The translations under genes were made by a program, and so were the position numbers. This document shows positions 24,294-32,208 of a stretch of DNA of 64,000 nt, piece after piece (the first letter of the stretch is position 1; every line of letters begins with the position of its first letter). The stretch covers positions 4,793,501-4,857,500 of the forward strand of contig NC_014623.1 in NCBI RefSeq assembly GCF_000165485.1, read 5' to 3'. Under the pieces are notes generated by a model, which had not been told where the DNA came from, ran no database searches, and was given only the letters and a program-made list of their open reading frames with translations. The DNA comes from Stigmatella aurantiaca DW4/3-1 (GTDB lineage Bacteria; Myxococcota; Myxococcia; Myxococcales; Myxococcaceae).

Positions 24294-26441
24294 TCAGATG
24301 CGCACGCCCACCAGCAGCCCAGGCCAGAGGCGATCCGAGGCGGGGCCACGTTCCACCTCCCACTGCGGGAGCCAGCTCACGCTCCGGTCCTCGGTCTCCT
24401 TCGGCACGTCGTAGTAGTGCAGCGCGACTCCCGCGAAGAGGGCCAGCCGCCGCTTCAGCTCCCACCCCACCATCACCCGCATCTGGCCGAGGGCATGCGA
24501 GGGCGACTTCTCCGAGAGCTTCTCGTGCCACTTGCCCCAGCTCAGGTCCACGTCGAGGTAGTGCTGCGGCGCGAAGGGGACATGGAGGCCGAGGCCCAGG
24601 TGCGTGAAGCTGCGGTACGTCTTCTTCCAGGGCTGAGCGCCGTAGCCGATCAGGACGTAGACGTGTCGGCTTCCGTACTTCAGGCCCAGGTTCAGCAAGG
24701 CGATGTCGTCCGCCCAGACCTCGAAGCTCAGCCGCCCTTTGCGCACGATGCTGAGCAGGCCGATGGGCACCGTGACATCGTCGGCGATGTTGAGCAGCCC
24801 CAGTTGCAGGCCCCGGATCTCGTTGCCCACGTTGATGAGGCCGATCTGCGTCCCGGTGGCATCCCCGGCGAGGTTGATGAGGCCCAACTGCACGCCCTTC
24901 AGCGTCTCCGCCGCATTGACGCCCGCGGCCATCTGGAAGCCGCGCATCACCGCCTCTGTCCGGTTGGCGGTGCCGCTGAGCTGGAGCCCGGTGAAGGAGC
25001 CCTCGACGCTGTTGATGAGGCTGGCCACCTGCACGCCCTGTCCATCGCCGAAGGCGAGGTTGCCTCCGAGGGCCACCTGGGCTCCCCACACCTCGCCGCC
25101 CGCCACGTTGACGAGCCCCGAGGCCTGGAGCCCCTCCATGGTCCCATCCACCCAGCTGACCCCCGCCGCCAGCCCCATTCCCCGGAGCTGAAGGGAGCGG
25201 GCGGCCAGCACCCCGATCGAGACGTGGTTGAGGCTGCGAGGCCCCAGGAGCGTGTTGGTGGCCAGGGGCGGTATCAACGAGAGGTTCATGGCCACGGAAG
25301 GGGTGTCCACGGAGGCCACCGCCTCCCCGGGGGGGCCGTTCCCCCCGCGTTGGGCCGTGCGCACCAGCGTCATCGGCACGAAGTCCACGGCGCGCAGCAC
25401 GGCGTCGCCCTGGCTGGCCACCACCAGCTCGGCTTCGAAGCGTTTGCCGGGGCGCTCCAAGGTGACATGGTACCGGCCCGGATCCAGGCCCAGCACCAGG
25501 CTTCGTCCGGAGGACTTTTGCAACTCCGCGACGAGCTGGTTGCCCCAGTTTCGCAGGAAGAGGCGGCCCTCCACGTCCTCCGCCAGGTTCAGCCGGGCCA
25601 GGGAGCCACGCAGGTCCGTCATCACCAACTCCCCGCTGCCCGCGAGCTGGATGTCGTAGGCGGCATGCTGGGGGCCGCTCTGGCTGCGCTCCGTGCGCGC
25701 CAGCGTCTCGTGGTAGGCGAACTGATACGCCTCGTTCAGCGTGACGCGATCATCTCTGTTCGCGTCCGCGGCCCCCCGAAGGCCGGAGATGAGGAAGTGC
25801 GTGAAGAAGGAGGCGCCGATGGAGTCTGCCTCCTGCGCCACTTCATCCGCCGAGCTGGAGGCGAGGAAGGCGTGCCCACGCACCTGGGAGGAGAGATCCG
25901 AGAGGAAGGACGGCCGTCGGATGCCCCCCTTGGAACGGGTGAGTGCGCCGGAGCCACACGAGTCGACAATGGCGATGCGCACGTCCACCGGCACCTCAGA
26001 GAGCAGCCGGCGCAGCTCCGCATAGGGGAGAAGCTCACCGCGTGGCAGCAGCCCTTCGGCATCCGAGTGCCCTGAGTAGTAGAACACCAGCTCCTTGCGT
26101 CCCTCCGAGGGCTGGGCGCTGGCGGTGAGCTGCCGCATCCGGGAGATGGCGGTCACCACGGACGCCCGGTCCGCCTCCAGCAGCAACAGCCGGTCTCCCG
26201 CGGACACCCCGCCCAGCTCTTCCATCACCTGGGACAGGGCCAGCGCGTCCGAACCGGTGTAGCGCAGCTGCTCGCGGCCTGCGCCGCCCTGGCTGGAGCC
26301 AACGAGCAGGGCGTAGCGCCGGATGGCGGCGCGGGGCTCCTCGAGGGGGGCCGCGGTGGCTTCGGCGGCTCCCAGGAGGCAAAGCACCGCCACGACCAGG
26401 GCCGCGCACCTCCACGTGCCTGCAACTGTCTCGCCCATCAT
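24294..26441 (-). CDS. Secreted caspase-like protein with C-terminal surface-type repeats
   Basis: About 715 aa with a signal peptide (ends about AEATA). Residues about 40-260 form a peptidase C14 (caspase-like) domain: YALLVGSSQGG, catalytic His125 in FYYSGHSD and catalytic Cys162 in IVDSCGSG, followed by FLASSSADEVAQE and SFFTHFLISGLRGAADANRDD. After a beta-rich carboxypeptidase-like segment (about 300-370), the C-terminal 300 residues contain repeats such as GLQLSGTANRTE, GFQMAAGVNAAE, GVQLGLINLAGD, IGLINVGNE and GLQLGLLNIADD, like LA_2272-type surface repeats, ending in a beta-rich region that might sit in the outer membrane. ATG 26441 or 26438 is the likely start. Substrate unknown; localisation inferred. 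Confidence 0.82.
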   Translation of the reverse strand: MMGETVAGTWRCAALVVAVLCLLGAAEATAAPLEEPRAAIRRYALLVGSSQGGAGREQLRYTGSDALALSQVMEELGGVSAGDRLLLLEADRASVVTAISRMRQLTASAQPSEGRKELVFYYSGHSDAEGLLPRGELLPYAELRRLLSEVPVDVRIAIVDSCGSGALTRSKGGIRRPSFLSDLSSQVRGHAFLASSSADEVAQEADSIGASFFTHFLISGLRGAADANRDDRVTLNEAYQFAYHETLARTERSQSGPQHAAYDIQLAGSGELVMTDLRGSLARLNLAEDVEGRLFLRNWGNQLVAELQKSSGRSLVLGLDPGRYHVTLERPGKRFEAELVVASQGDAVLRAVDFVPMTLVRTAQRGGNGPPGEAVASVDTPSVAMNLSLIPPLATNTLLGPRSLNHVSIGVLAARSLQLRGMGLAAGVSWVDGTMEGLQASGLVNVAGGEVWGAQVALGGNLAFGDGQGVQVASLINSVEGSFTGLQLSGTANRTEAVMRGFQMAAGVNAAETLKGVQLGLINLAGDATGTQIGLINVGNEIRGLQLGLLNIADDVTVPIGLLSIVRKGRLSFEVWADDIALLNLGLKYGSRHVYVLIGYGAQPWKKTYRSFTHLGLGLHVPFAPQHYLDVDLSWGKWHEKLSEKSPSHALGQMRVMVGWELKRRLALFAGVALHYYDVPKETEDRSVSWLPQWEVERGPASDRLWPGLLVGVRI

Positions 26442-26602
26442 CAACCGTGCCCGCAGCCCCGGCCCGGCCGCGCGTGAAGCTCCTTCTTACTGGGCAAAGC
26501 GGTGAAGGGGTATGGATGTTTTCCCGGAAGCGGCCGCGCTCGCACTGTCCGAGCAGTCAGAGGCGCGAGGCGGCCGAAGGTTTCACGGGAAGACAGGGTG
26601 TC

Positions 26603-27814
26603 TCAGCAGCGGTTGTTGCCGACAGCGGAGGCGCCGAGCAAGCCGAGGAAGCGGTTGTAGTTGTTGACGCGGCTGTCAACCTGAGCTGGGTTGCGGCCGT
26701 TGCACTCCAGAGCGCCGTTGATGGTGCGGATGGTCTCACCGAAGCCAGCGCCGTTGACGATGGCATCGTGGCCGGTCATGGAGCCAGCGCCCGTCTGGGT
26801 CATCCAGAACCAGAAGCCAGTGCGCCAGGCGATGGTGGCGTTCTGAGCGACGAGGTCGGGGTTGTTCTTGAGGTCAACGCCCAGGGCATTGCCAGCGGCG
26901 CAGTAGTTGCCATTCCAGGAGAGCTGGATGGGGCCGCGGCCGTAGTACCACTTGCCGGCGGCGCAGCCACAGCCCGGGGGCCCCCAGGAGGTGTCACACA
27001 TGACGCTCTTGTTGATCTCCTCGATGTAGACCAGGCCGCCGGTCTCGTGGGAGATGTTGGCCAGGAAGGCGGCGACCTCGCGCTTGCGGGTGGCGGTGTC
27101 GCCGGAGGTGGCGAAGGAAGGGAAGGTGTTGGCGGCGGCGACCAGGGCCGCGTAGGTGTAGAAGCCGTTGCGGCTGGGGAACATGGTGTTGAACGTCGAC
27201 TCGCTCAGGATCGCCGCGATTCCTGTTCCCGTGGGAGGCGGCTGCGTGCCTCCGTCCACCTTGTCGAAGGTGTAATGCTGGTTGCTGGTGCCGGTGTAGG
27301 GGTACTGCACGTAGATCGTCCCGTTGTCCGCCGACCCCCAGTACAGGTCGATCGCCATGTCCGTATGGCGCACGTGGATGCTGAATTGATTGTTGCCACG
27401 GCCGACGAACCGGAATTGTTGATTGGCCCCGCCGACGTAGGACCACTGGTGAACTTCAGCGTTGGCCGCGGTGCTCACCTCCTTGATGTCGAGCCCCTTG
27501 CCGCTGTTGACGTTGATGATCTTCCAATACCCATCCGACGTCGGAGAGATGTGGAACTTCTGCGCGTTGGTGCCGTTGCAGTCCCACTGCTGCACCTTGG
27601 CCCCATCCGCCGTGTTGGAGGAGGCAATGTCGATACACTTGTTGGTCATGGCGGAGCGGATGACATAGTCCCCCTCCGTGATGCTCGACACGATGGCCTC
27701 GCCCTGGAGCTGCGCCAGGGGCTCGGCGGTCTCCAACTCGGGGGTGGCACATCCTCCCAGTCCACCCATCACACCCAACAGCGGCAACCAACGGTACAGG
27801 TTCATGCGCGACAT
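26603..27814 (-). CDS. GH19 chitinase lipoprotein with ricin-type lectin module
   Basis: 403 aa from ATG 27814 (MSRMNLYRW), which has GAGGAG six bases upstream. Lipobox LGGC indicates a lipoprotein. Residues about 45-185 form a ricin-B-type beta-trefoil (QLQGEAIVSSITEGDYVIRSAMTNKC..., repeated QW/QF motifs such as KVQQWDC, VHQWSY, NQQFRFV) that would bind glycans. A short PPPTGTG linker leads to the GH19 catalytic domain (HETGG, YGRGPIQLSWN), identical in protein sequence to the domain at 3355-3973. Thus two chitinases share one catalytic module but carry different binding modules and one is lipid-anchored. A sigma-54-type promoter lies about 80 bases upstream. Confidence 0.93.
   Translation of the reverse strand: MSRMNLYRWLPLLGVMGGLGGCATPELETAEPLAQLQGEAIVSSITEGDYVIRSAMTNKCIDIASSNTADGAKVQQWDCNGTNAQKFHISPTSDGYWKIINVNSGKGLDIKEVSTAANAEVHQWSYVGGANQQFRFVGRGNNQFSIHVRHTDMAIDLYWGSADNGTIYVQYPYTGTSNQHYTFDKVDGGTQPPPTGTGIAAILSESTFNTMFPSRNGFYTYAALVAAANTFPSFATSGDTATRKREVAAFLANISHETGGLVYIEEINKSVMCDTSWGPPGCGCAAGKWYYGRGPIQLSWNGNYCAAGNALGVDLKNNPDLVAQNATIAWRTGFWFWMTQTGAGSMTGHDAIVNGAGFGETIRTINGALECNGRNPAQVDSRVNNYNRFLGLLGASAVGNNRC
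26605..27223 (-). repeat. Inverted repeat, copy 2 (GH19 catalytic domain)
   Basis: 619-base inverted copy of 3355-3973, one substitution seen by eye (complement of the GHDAIV Asp codon). Homology begins at the same codon boundary after the linker and ends inside the stop codon. Confidence 0.95.
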
Positions 27815-27891
27815 GGTTCTCTCCTCGGGGTTGATCCCGTGAAACGGATTCGGCGGTGCGGTGCGTGACCGCGCTGCCTGACAGGGTTTAA

Positions 27892-27907
27892 AGCATCGGG
27901 CGTGCCA
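27892..27907 (-). promoter_or_regulatory. Sigma-54 (RpoN) promoter of lectin-chitinase gene
   Basis: On the minus strand the sequence reads TGGCACG-CCCG-ATGCT. The GG and GC dinucleotides are separated by exactly 10 bases, as required for -24/-12 promoters, and 12 of the 13 fixed consensus bases I compared agree. Predicted start is near 27882, giving a leader of about 67 bases to ATG 27814. Confidence 0.65.
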
Positions 27908-27968
27908 GATCCAGCGACTTCGGGATAGGCCTGTTTTTAATGGTTTGGCGGCCTGGCGGTTCCTCTGC

Positions 27969-28010
27969 CCTGGTGACACCGCTCCTCACCGGGTGACAGC
28001 ACTCACCAGG
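27969..28010. promoter_or_regulatory. Dyad cluster, probable upstream activator site
   Basis: CCTGGTGA...TCACCAGG flank two internal GGTGAC/TCACC elements, giving tandem imperfect palindromes at about -87 to -128 from the predicted sigma-54 start. This is the normal distance for enhancer-binding protein sites. Assignment is from symmetry and spacing. Confidence 0.45.
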
Positions 28011-28185
28011 GGGCGAGGGTCATCCGGGCGAAAAGGCCATTGCCCCTGGGGCCAAATGCCCGCTACCTGGCATTCCGCCGGGGAGGTGTATCCGCTGGTC
28101 AGCAAAAGGGGGTCCCCTCCCCGGTGGACGAAGTCGCGCTTCGGAGTCCCCGTGGCACACTCGCGGATCAGGGATGAGGGGCGGC

Positions 28186-28521
28186 ATGACGCGAAAACTG
28201 CGATTCACCTGGGACCATCAGGGGCACGCGACAGTGCTCGCGGAGCCACCCCATGACGTGCTCGCGGGTTACCTGCTGGAGGAACTCCAGACGAACGTCC
28301 CGGTCTGTCGACGCATGCTCGACACCATCCAGGCCCTGCGGGTGGGGCGGCGTTCCTCCTGGGACACCGAGGGCCAGTCCTGGAGCGTGAGCCTCAACCG
28401 GGCACGCGCCGCCATCGTGAGTGAGTACGCCGTCCCAGGCCGGTCGCTGGATCTGACACTGGAAGAGTTCGAAGAGGCTGTGGGCTCCTGGCTCCAGTTC
28501 ATCGAGCTCTCGCGCGCTTGA
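28186..28521 (+). CDS. Small conserved-looking cytoplasmic protein, unknown
   Basis: 111 aa from ATG 28186 (MTRKLRFTWD), with GAGGGG about 7 bases upstream; an ATG four codons earlier is less likely. The protein is acidic, with no signal peptide or membrane segment. It mixes strands and helices (VLAGYLLEELQ, ALRVGRRSSWDTEGQSW, NRARAAIVSEYAV) and a C-terminal amphipathic helix (LEEFEEAVGSWLQFIELS). The overall pattern recalls the small YacL/UPF0231-type proteins, but the similarity is too weak to name. Divergent from the lectin-chitinase. Confidence 0.6.
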   Translation: MTRKLRFTWDHQGHATVLAEPPHDVLAGYLLEELQTNVPVCRRMLDTIQALRVGRRSSWDTEGQSWSVSLNRARAAIVSEYAVPGRSLDLTLEEFEEAVGSWLQFIELSRA

Positions 28522-28620
28522 GCATCTCTGCGCGTACCATGTTAGAACCATGGAATGCTTTCACGCCGTTCATGTTGAAAGCACAGAAATGTGAGTCCAA
28601 CACGCATCCTGGCTGGTAAT

Positions 28621-28711
28621 CATCGATTGACTCGATGAGAGGCCTTTCCATCTTCTGCCGAGGGAGGGGACACGGGGCCCATCGGGCGGACGACCCCTCC
28701 CTGGAAAGGCC
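28621..28711 (+). ncRNA. Strongly structured leader or small RNA candidate
   Basis: A palindrome CATCGA-N5-TCGATG (28621-28637) is followed by a composite stem. GGCCTTTCC (28641-28649) pairs with GGAAAGGCC (28703-28711), and AGGGAGGGG (28661-28669) pairs with CCCCTCCCT (28694-28702), 18 perfect pairs in all. An 11-base bulge sits on one side and the apex contains GCCC-AT-CGGGC. It ends 85 bases before the start of the lipoprotein gene. It may be a regulatory leader; no known riboswitch recognised. Confidence 0.45.
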
Positions 28712-28796
28712 GTGGCTTTGGCTATGGCCGGGGAGACTTATCCTTCCTAGGCAGCAAGACGGCGCCGGCCCCGCTGCAACAGAGAAGGAGCGCGTC

Positions 28797-29765
28797 TTGA
28801 ATAAAGTCTCGTGTATCGCGATTGTTTTGTCCGTGCTGGTTTTCTTTAACGGGGGGTGTGGGGGTGTGCAGGATCTAGAGCCAGAGCCCCTTACAGGTGA
28901 CCAGGAGCCACAGCCCGGAGCCAGCATTGATCTGCCCGCGCACTCAGGGACGGAGGCAGACCCTTCGCCCGCACCCTCGCCCTCACCGGCAGAGCAGAAG
29001 GATGTCTTTGGGGTGACAATGCTTTACCCCTCGAAGGAGGGGGGAGAGAGCTGGTTCATGGCCGCGGATCCCACGATGGATGCGCGCTTTGATCCCCAGA
29101 ACAAGATCAGCCTCAACACGGATGGCTCCTGGAAGATCAAATCCAGCCAGGTGCGCATGTCTGTCTTCACCTCCACCAGCTTCAATACCATTCAGATACC
29201 CACCTACGCCCGGGATGAGTTGGCGCGGAAAGGCTACATGCAATCGCCCAACGACTGGAAAAACGTGGAGATGACGGGCTTCGTCAAGCTCAACGCCGTC
29301 TCGGACTCGAAGGACAACTTCGACTGGTATGCCCGTGGCGGCCGGCACACCGATACGCTTCCGTGTGAGGGCTCCTCGTACAAGGGGGCGCTGCACTACG
29401 ACGGACGCGTCCGCTGGCAGAAGGAGACGTGGCATGTCAGCTACGAGCAGGCGCCTTACAAGCCCGCGGTCTCCGCGCTCAAGAACCGCTGGGTGGGCCT
29501 CAAGGCGATCATCCGCAATGTCCAGGTGAACGGCGCCGAGGCGGTGAGCCTGGAACTGTGGGTCAATGACAATGCGGACAAGGTCACCTGGAAAAAGGTC
29601 TACGACATGGTGGATGCGGGCGATTGGGGGGGAGATGCCTCTCAATGCGATGGGGCCAATGACAAGATGCCCATCACCTGGGGCGGCCCCATCGCTGTCT
29701 TCCGCTGGGACAGCGCCAAGGATGTAGACTTCAAATGGATGAGTGTCCGGGAAATCGCGCCTTGA
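28797..29765 (+). CDS. Secreted lipoprotein with a lectin/lyase-like jelly-roll domain (function uncertain)
   Basis: 322 aa from TTG 28797, which has AAGGAG 6 bases upstream and gives a clean lipoprotein signal (MNKVSCIAIVLSVLVFFNGG-C). No ATG in frame fits a signal peptide. A Pro/Glu/Ser linker (about 27-65) precedes one beta-rich domain (about 70-322) with aromatic, Gly-rich strands: NDWKNVEMTGFVKLN, WYARGGRHTDTLPCEG, KGALHYDGRVRWQKETWH, WVGLKAIIRNVQ, SLELWVNDNADKVTW and a final WMSVREI. This resembles concanavalin-A-like jelly rolls of polysaccharide lyases or glycan-binding proteins, but catalytic residues cannot be identified. Confidence 0.6.
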   Translation: MNKVSCIAIVLSVLVFFNGGCGGVQDLEPEPLTGDQEPQPGASIDLPAHSGTEADPSPAPSPSPAEQKDVFGVTMLYPSKEGGESWFMAADPTMDARFDPQNKISLNTDGSWKIKSSQVRMSVFTSTSFNTIQIPTYARDELARKGYMQSPNDWKNVEMTGFVKLNAVSDSKDNFDWYARGGRHTDTLPCEGSSYKGALHYDGRVRWQKETWHVSYEQAPYKPAVSALKNRWVGLKAIIRNVQVNGAEAVSLELWVNDNADKVTWKKVYDMVDAGDWGGDASQCDGANDKMPITWGGPIAVFRWDSAKDVDFKWMSVREIAP

Positions 29766-29925
29766 TGGTTTTTACTGAACCTCGGGTTCCTACCCCAGGA
29801 CACATGCCCCTTTCGGCGCAAGATTGCAGTCTTGCTGGCGCCGCAGGGCAGCCTGCGCGCTGTCACCGGTACTGAGGCGAGCCGCGCTGGGCGGCTTGCG
29901 GTGCGCGGTGGGGGGAACCAGGTTC

Positions 29926-31542
29926 ATGCGGATCACGTTTATCGGCCATGCTGGCTTCGTCGTCGAAACAGACAGCGCCGTGGTGGTAATGGATCCCTGG
30001 CTGTCACCCAGGGGCGCATTCGATTCTGCGTGGATGCAGTTGCCCAGGAACCACCACCTCGCACCTCAGGTGCGAGAGCTGCTGGAGACGTCACCCAAGC
30101 AGCGGTTCTTGTACATCAGCCATGAGCACCGGGATCATTTCGATCCAGAGTTCCTTGAGACGTTGACGAAGCGGGACTTCTCGGTGCTGATTCCGCGCTT
30201 CCAGCGGTCCGCGCTGCGTGACATGTTCCAGGCGTATGGGTGCAAGCGCATCATTTCTTGCAGGGATGGGCAGGAAATCCCCCTGCCGGGGGGAGGTTAC
30301 GTCAAGCTGTTCCTCACGGAGTCGGGGACGAACCGGGACTCGGGGGTGTTGGTCAGGGGAGAGGGGCAGTCGTTTCTCAACCTCAACGACTGCAAGATTC
30401 ATGATCGGCTGTCGCGCATCATGGAGGCGGAGGGCTCCATCGACTTTTTCTCCGCTCAGTTCTCCGGCGCCATCTGGCATCCCACCTGCTACGAGTACTC
30501 ACGCGAGGTGTATGAGGACATTTCGCTCAAGAAGCGCGCCAGCAAGTTCGAAGCCGTGGCGCGGGCCATCCAGACGGTCAAACCCAAGGCTTTCCTGGCG
30601 GCCGCGGGGCCTGCCTGCTTCCTGGATCCCTCGCTGTTTCACCTGAACCAGGAGAAGGTGAACATCTTCCCCCGGGCGCCTGAGCTGTTTGCCTTCCTGA
30701 AGGAGCGTCTGCCCGGCAACTCGACGCAATACATCGAGCCCATGCCCGGGGATGTGCTGGACGTGGCGAGCGTGGACTGGGTCCACCAGGTGCCGGAGCG
30801 CCTCACGGATGAGAACCTGCATGACTACCTGCACGCATACGCCGCGGACATGGCCCATGTTTTCCGCGAGCGGCGGCGCAACATCCTCCTGGCGGAAGTG
30901 GATATGATTCACGAGCAGCTGCGCGTGGAGCTGCGGCGCAAGCTCGACCGCTTGGAGCTGCACGCCCGGGTCGGGATGCCCCTGTACATGGGGCTCAAAG
31001 AGCTGCCAGGCAAGTGGCTGCGGGTGGACTTCCGGCAGCGGCGGGTGGATGCCGTTGCGGAGATCACCGAGCGCGGCCGCTACACCATGGTGGTGGCGGC
31101 CACGGACATCTCCCGCGTCTTGGAGCGCAAGCTGACCTGGGAAGAGCTCCTGCTCTCCTTCCGGCACCGGATGAGCCGCACGCCGGACGTCTACGAGCCC
31201 ATCCTCCACGCCTTCCTGGGGTTGGAGATCGAGGACGTGGGGGAGTTCTGCGAGGACTTGCTCGCCGCGGAAGCCCGGCGCGAGCGCACCGTGGTGACAG
31301 CCGGGGGCAAGCGCTATTCCGTCCAGCGCTTCTGCCCGCACCAGGGCGCGGACCTGACCGAGGCCTGGATCGAGGGGGGGCGGTACCTCTTGTGCCCGCG
31401 GCACCGCTGGCAGTTCGATCTGCAGGACGGAGGCCGGTGCTCGACCAATGGCTTGTCCATCGAGGCCAAGTGCTTGCCGGACACGGAGCGCGAGCGCGAC
31501 AGGCGGCAGCAGCCGGGGCGTGAAACCCAGACCCGGCTCTAA
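29926..31542 (+). CDS. Metallo-beta-lactamase-fold hydrolase fused to C-terminal Rieske [2Fe-2S] domain
   Basis: 538 aa from ATG 29926 (MRITFIGHAGFVVET). N-terminal MBL/UlaG-like fold: metal motif HEHRDHFD (His66 onwards), with further candidate ligands downstream (NDCKIHD, FSAQFSGAIWHP). A middle helical region (about 300-410) has no recognised motif. A C-terminal Rieske domain (about 445-515) has the cluster ligands Cys470-His472 (CPHQGAD) and Cys490-His493 (CPRHRWQFDL). This pairing is known from CMP-sialic acid hydroxylase (CMAH), where the Rieske domain is N-terminal; here the order is reversed. It may be a redox enzyme acting on a nucleotide sugar or lipid, but the substrate is unknown. 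It precedes the polysaccharide operon tail-to-tail. Confidence 0.85.
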   Translation: MRITFIGHAGFVVETDSAVVVMDPWLSPRGAFDSAWMQLPRNHHLAPQVRELLETSPKQRFLYISHEHRDHFDPEFLETLTKRDFSVLIPRFQRSALRDMFQAYGCKRIISCRDGQEIPLPGGGYVKLFLTESGTNRDSGVLVRGEGQSFLNLNDCKIHDRLSRIMEAEGSIDFFSAQFSGAIWHPTCYEYSREVYEDISLKKRASKFEAVARAIQTVKPKAFLAAAGPACFLDPSLFHLNQEKVNIFPRAPELFAFLKERLPGNSTQYIEPMPGDVLDVASVDWVHQVPERLTDENLHDYLHAYAADMAHVFRERRRNILLAEVDMIHEQLRVELRRKLDRLELHARVGMPLYMGLKELPGKWLRVDFRQRRVDAVAEITERGRYTMVVAATDISRVLERKLTWEELLLSFRHRMSRTPDVYEPILHAFLGLEIEDVGEFCEDLLAAEARRERTVVTAGGKRYSVQRFCPHQGADLTEAWIEGGRYLLCPRHRWQFDLQDGGRCSTNGLSIEAKCLPDTERERDRRQQPGRETQTRL

Positions 31543-31557
31543 CGCCGCCAACGGCCG

Positions 31558-32208
31558 CTATCGCTGCTGGAGGAGCAACTCCAGCTCGAAGCGGCCGTTG
31601 TCCGTCCGCAGCCCCACGGGCCCCTCGAAGCCGAAGGCTTCGGGGGGCAGGGTGCCCTTCCAGGCCAGGGCCCCGTCCACGTGAACGTGCAAGGCCTGGC
31701 CTTCCCAGGCGGCGTGCAGCGTGTGCGAGGTGCCTGGGACGAGTTCGGGCACGGGGGCTTCTTGGTCTGCCCGGACCCGCGTATAGCCCCGGTTGCCACA
31801 ATCGGCACTCGTGTGGGCGGTGGGGTTGGACTTCACCGAGACCACCAGCCCTGCCTGGGGACGAATCCGCCACATCACGTAGACGACATTGCACCCGTCG
31901 CGGGCGCGCAGCTTCAAGCCGAGCTGCTGGCGGAGTTCTCCGGAGGCAAGCGTCTTTTGCACGCGGGTGGGTCCCAGGTACTTGAAGCGCAGCTCGGCGG
32001 CCGTTGCGTCGAGGCCTGGCAGCACGGCGCGGACCTTGGACTCCTCGACGGTCAGCCTTCCGTCAGGACCCGCGTTCACCGTGCCTTGGGTGACGTGCAG
32101 CTGCCGCGCGGAGGCCCGGGTCAGCCGAGGGCGAGGCCGCTCGCGGCCAGAGGCCTGGCCAGCCCGGGCGAGCAGCCCCAGGGCCAGCACGAGCACGGCC
32201 CGCCTCAT
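31558..32208 (-). CDS. Secreted jelly-roll-like protein, last gene of polysaccharide operon
   Basis: 216 aa, ATG 32208 overlapping the upstream stop by the ATGA motif (32205-32208). Signal peptide (MRRAVLVLALGLLARAGQA). The mature part is beta-rich with a lectin/LamG-like pattern (VVYVMWRIRPQAGLVVSVKS, LVPGTSHTLHAAWEGQALHVHVDG, FGFEGPVGLRTDNGRFELELLL) and two Cys (DGCNVV, ADCGNR) that could pair. It would act in the periplasm or outside the cell, probably binding or trimming the exported polymer. No catalytic residues assigned. Confidence 0.65.
   Translation of the reverse strand: MRRAVLVLALGLLARAGQASGRERPRPRLTRASARQLHVTQGTVNAGPDGRLTVEESKVRAVLPGLDATAAELRFKYLGPTRVQKTLASGELRQQLGLKLRARDGCNVVYVMWRIRPQAGLVVSVKSNPTAHTSADCGNRGYTRVRADQEAPVPELVPGTSHTLHAAWEGQALHVHVDGALAWKGTLPPEAFGFEGPVGLRTDNGRFELELLLQQR

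Larger units (their letters stand above)
27815..28185. other. Intergenic region between divergent lectin-chitinase and small hypothetical gene
   Basis: 371 bases holding the divergent control regions. The chitinase side contains a sigma-54-type promoter (27892-27907), an AT-rich tract (27929-27950) and a dyad cluster (27969-28010). The rest (28011-28170) is GC-rich with no gene or strong signal that I can support. Confidence 0.6.
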
